Shown: positions 4,459-6,058 of the stretch, one piece after another
Position numbering within the stretch: position 1 is the first letter of the stretch
Layout of the letters: each line of letters opens with the position of its first letter
Source of the DNA: Anaerolineales bacterium
GTDB lineage: Bacteria > Chloroflexota > Anaerolineae > Anaerolineales > JABWBV01
Assembly (NCBI GenBank): GCA_027019845.1
Contig: JALUWE010000543.1
Coordinates: 1 to 6,058 of the forward strand
DNA: 6,058 nt
Direction: 5' to 3'
The notes under the pieces: model-generated
What the model saw: only the letters and a program-made list of their open reading frames with translations
Told to the model about the DNA's origin: nothing
Database searches by the model: none
Position numbers and translations under genes: made by a program

Positions 4459-5166
4459 ATGAACCGCCCCGACACCACATTCCTGGAAGAACAAATTCGC
4501 ATCATCACCGCCTGGCGGCAGGAGTTCCAATGGGTGGTGGACTTCGGCTTGCAGGCTGCAGAAGTCGCCAATTTTGGCTGCTACCCTTATGGCAAGTCCC
4601 TGGCGATTATGTGGGCTCTCGGCGCCCACACCCTGACAGGCATCGACCCGGACGAAAAACACACCTACCAGGAAGAAGTGAACCTGTCGCGAATGCAGCT
4701 CGAACTTCGTTCCTATTGGAACTTCTTGACAAAATCCGAGCACGTAACCGAAGAGGATATCCAATGGTGGAATCAAGAGGTTCCCGCATTCTTCAAACAT
4801 GAATTGAGTCAAAATGAGTTCCAAATCGACTATTTGCCGCGAGATGTCACCCGTTATACCGGTCTTCCGGCCAACTTTTTCGACGTGGCGTTCTGCGACT
4901 TCTTTTTGCATGAAATCTGGTGGGACAAAGCCCGCGGAAACTCAGAATATGCTACACTATTCGCGATTGGACAAATGGCCCACGTTGTGCGCCCCGAGGG
5001 CTACCTCGCGGCCTACGAATGGGTGCAGACCGGTACGTTTCACCGCCTGGATTTCCGTCGCTTATTCGAGCAGGCTGGCCTCACGGTCGTCCACATGCGA
5101 GAAGAACGCCTGGATAACTGGCGAGGCAAAGGCTACGCGGCCAGGTTCATCTGCCAAAAGAGGTAG
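4459..5166 (+). CDS. Divergent class I SAM-dependent methyltransferase-like protein
   Basis: From ATG 4459 the protein has 235 residues; ATG 4444 would add MCEKF, and neither has a strong Shine-Dalgarno. The Rossmann-like order is visible. A glycine-poor motif I is VANFGCYPYGKS (36-47), an acidic residue ends strand 2 (GIDPD, 61-65), FDVAFCDFFLHEIW (141-154) matches the motif II/LHH region, and HVVRPEGYLAAYEW (175-188) matches the strand-5 (L/V)xPGG region. A C-terminal LFEQAGLTVVHMREER segment (202-217) is typical of the last helix and strands of small-molecule methyltransferases. Motif I has GCYPYG where GCGxG is usual, and the stretch between motifs I and II is long and rich in Trp and acidic residues, so catalysis and substrate are uncertain. 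There is no signal peptide or membrane segment, so it is probably cytosolic. It has its own promoter, and sppA follows after 43 bp. Confidence 0.72.
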   Translation: MNRPDTTFLEEQIRIITAWRQEFQWVVDFGLQAAEVANFGCYPYGKSLAIMWALGAHTLTGIDPDEKHTYQEEVNLSRMQLELRSYWNFLTKSEHVTEEDIQWWNQEVPAFFKHELSQNEFQIDYLPRDVTRYTGLPANFFDVAFCDFFLHEIWWDKARGNSEYATLFAIGQMAHVVRPEGYLAAYEWVQTGTFHRLDFRRLFEQAGLTVVHMREERLDNWRGKGYAARFICQKR

Positions 5167-5194
5167 GCGTTAGCAGCGCAACTTCTTTCGTAAA

Positions 5195-5202
5195 AAGGAA
5201 AA
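5195..5202 (+). promoter_or_regulatory. Ribosome binding site of sppA
   Basis: AAGGAAAA lies before the ATG at 5210, with AGGA 10 nt upstream. It fixes the start of a frame that stays open to the right edge of the window. Confidence 0.6.
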
Positions 5203-5209
5203 TAGCCAT

Positions 5210-6058
5210 ATGGAAATACCCCACCCTCCAACCCCCTCCAAGCCGAAGATGCTGGGGACAGCCCTTTTAGCCGCCGTTGCCATCGCCCTCGGCATCTGGC
5301 TGTCCACGCTTTTGGTCCCCCGCCCCGCGGTCGGCCTGATCCGTCTGGAGGCTGACATCTGGTCGGGCAGCGCGTTCCTGGTCAAAAAACAGATCGAGGC
5401 GGCCCGGCAGGACCCGGCCATCCAGGCCGTAGTGCTGATCATCGACTCGCCCGGCGGTGAGGTGGCCCCCACCCAGGACATATACCTGGAACTGCTCTCT
5501 CTGCGCCAGGACATGCCGGTAGTCGGCTCGATCAACGGCCTGGCAGCCAGCGGCGGCTATTACCTGGCCGTAGCGACCGACCCGCTATACGCCAAACCCA
5601 ACTCCACCATCGGCAACGTGGGCGTATGGGGCTTCGTACCCGAAAACATCGGCGTCAACGAGGTGGTGCTGGCCTCCGGGCCGTTCAAGCTCTCGGGCGA
5701 CAACGAAGAAGAATTCCTGCGCCGCATCGAGGGCATCAAGCAAGAGTTTCTACAAACCGTGGCCGTGGGCCGTGGCGAGCGGCTCGAAATCTCGCTCACC
5801 GAACTCGGCCAGGGGCTGGCCTACAGCGGGCGACAGGCGCTCGAATTCGGCATGATCGACGCCCTCGCCAGCCAGGCCGAGGCGGTCAAAGAAGCCGCCC
5901 GGCAGGCCAAAATCTCCGGCTACCGGGTGATCGACCTGCAGGACCGCGTGCTGGAGGAACTGCTCGCCGAGGAAGCCCCGGTGGGTTATTTGCCCGGGGA
6001 AACCGCGCCCGTCCAGTACGCCCCCCCGGCAGAGGGCGCACAGCCCCCCGCCGCCGCG
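5210..6058 (+). CDS. sppA: Signal peptide peptidase SppA-type protease (S49), 3' end outside window
   Basis: 283 residues are visible and the frame is open at the right edge. S49 proteases cut remnant signal peptides and other membrane peptides. This one has a short Pro/Lys-rich N-terminus and one membrane segment (about 15-36), so the protease domain should face outside. Conserved blocks in order are AVVLIIDSPGGEV (73-85), the nucleophile region NGLAASGGYYLA (109-120) with Ser114 as the likely nucleophile, STIGNVGVWG (132-141), ASGPFKLSG (155-163) with Lys160 as the likely general base of the Ser/Lys dyad, and the YSGRQALEFGMID block. The domain looks complete at the short-form length of about 250-300 residues. 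The last visible part is Pro/Ala-rich (YAPPAEGAQPPAAA), perhaps a linker to something further downstream. ATG 5210 is preceded by AAGGAAAA. The 43-bp gap after the methyltransferase-like gene has no terminator, so cotranscription is plausible. An NfeD-type membrane protease is less likely, given the ASGGYY motif. Confidence 0.93.
   Translation, partial: MEIPHPPTPSKPKMLGTALLAAVAIALGIWLSTLLVPRPAVGLIRLEADIWSGSAFLVKKQIEAARQDPAIQAVVLIIDSPGGEVAPTQDIYLELLSLRQDMPVVGSINGLAASGGYYLAVATDPLYAKPNSTIGNVGVWGFVPENIGVNEVVLASGPFKLSGDNEEEFLRRIEGIKQEFLQTVAVGRGERLEISLTELGQGLAYSGRQALEFGMIDALASQAEAVKEAARQAKISGYRVIDLQDRVLEELLAEEAPVGYLPGETAPVQYAPPAEGAQPPAAA

Noticed and set aside
4090..4911. A 273-residue minus-strand frame over the repeat array and the methyltransferase-like gene
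   Set aside because: Its repeated peptide blocks come only from the three DNA repeats, and the rest is antisense to a gene with recognisable motifs.

Overview
The window holds five genes in a moderately high-GC bacterial genome: the C-terminal half of a gene ending in a TolB-type propeller (+, cut by the left edge), a secreted protein built of four Cys-paired repeats (-), a full-length urocanate hydratase gene (hutU, +), a small divergent SAM-methyltransferase-like gene (+), and an SppA-type signal peptide peptidase (+, cut by the right edge). Propellers hung on Pro-rich linkers, repeat-rich intergenic regions and the mixture of gene types suggest a Chloroflexota (Anaerolineae-like) genome. 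That is an inference from style, not from a marker gene.

Layout. Positions 1-846 are a six-bladed PD40 propeller. Positions 847-1055 lie between convergent genes and form a mosaic: a perfect 28-bp palindrome (874-901), a GA-mismatch hairpin (918-946), a solo 17-bp end of a small mobile element (971-987) and a strong intrinsic terminator (1000-1033) for the minus-strand gene. Positions 1056-2156 encode the secreted repeat protein, which I do not recognise as a described family. Its leader appears to carry a roughly 128-bp MITE-like insertion (2176-2303) with inverted ends and a 9-10 bp target duplication. The insertion sits exactly between a likely promoter (2337-2366) and the Shine-Dalgarno sequence (2165-2170). 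hutU follows at 2492-4171.

The hutU stop codon falls inside a tract of AATT-containing 7-8-mers. This tract continues into a tandem array of three 46-bp hairpin units with a period of 61-62 bp (4206-4374). The array ends where a clean sigma70-type promoter begins (4382-4411), which probably drives the methyltransferase-like gene (4459-5166). sppA starts 43 bp further on and may be cotranscribed with it.

The genes do not form an obvious pathway. hutU is without other histidine-utilisation genes here, and the remainder looks like envelope, secretion and housekeeping genes. The most unusual material is the four-repeat secreted protein, the insertion in its leader, and the two groups of structured repeats sharing a GA/GA-flanked stem.
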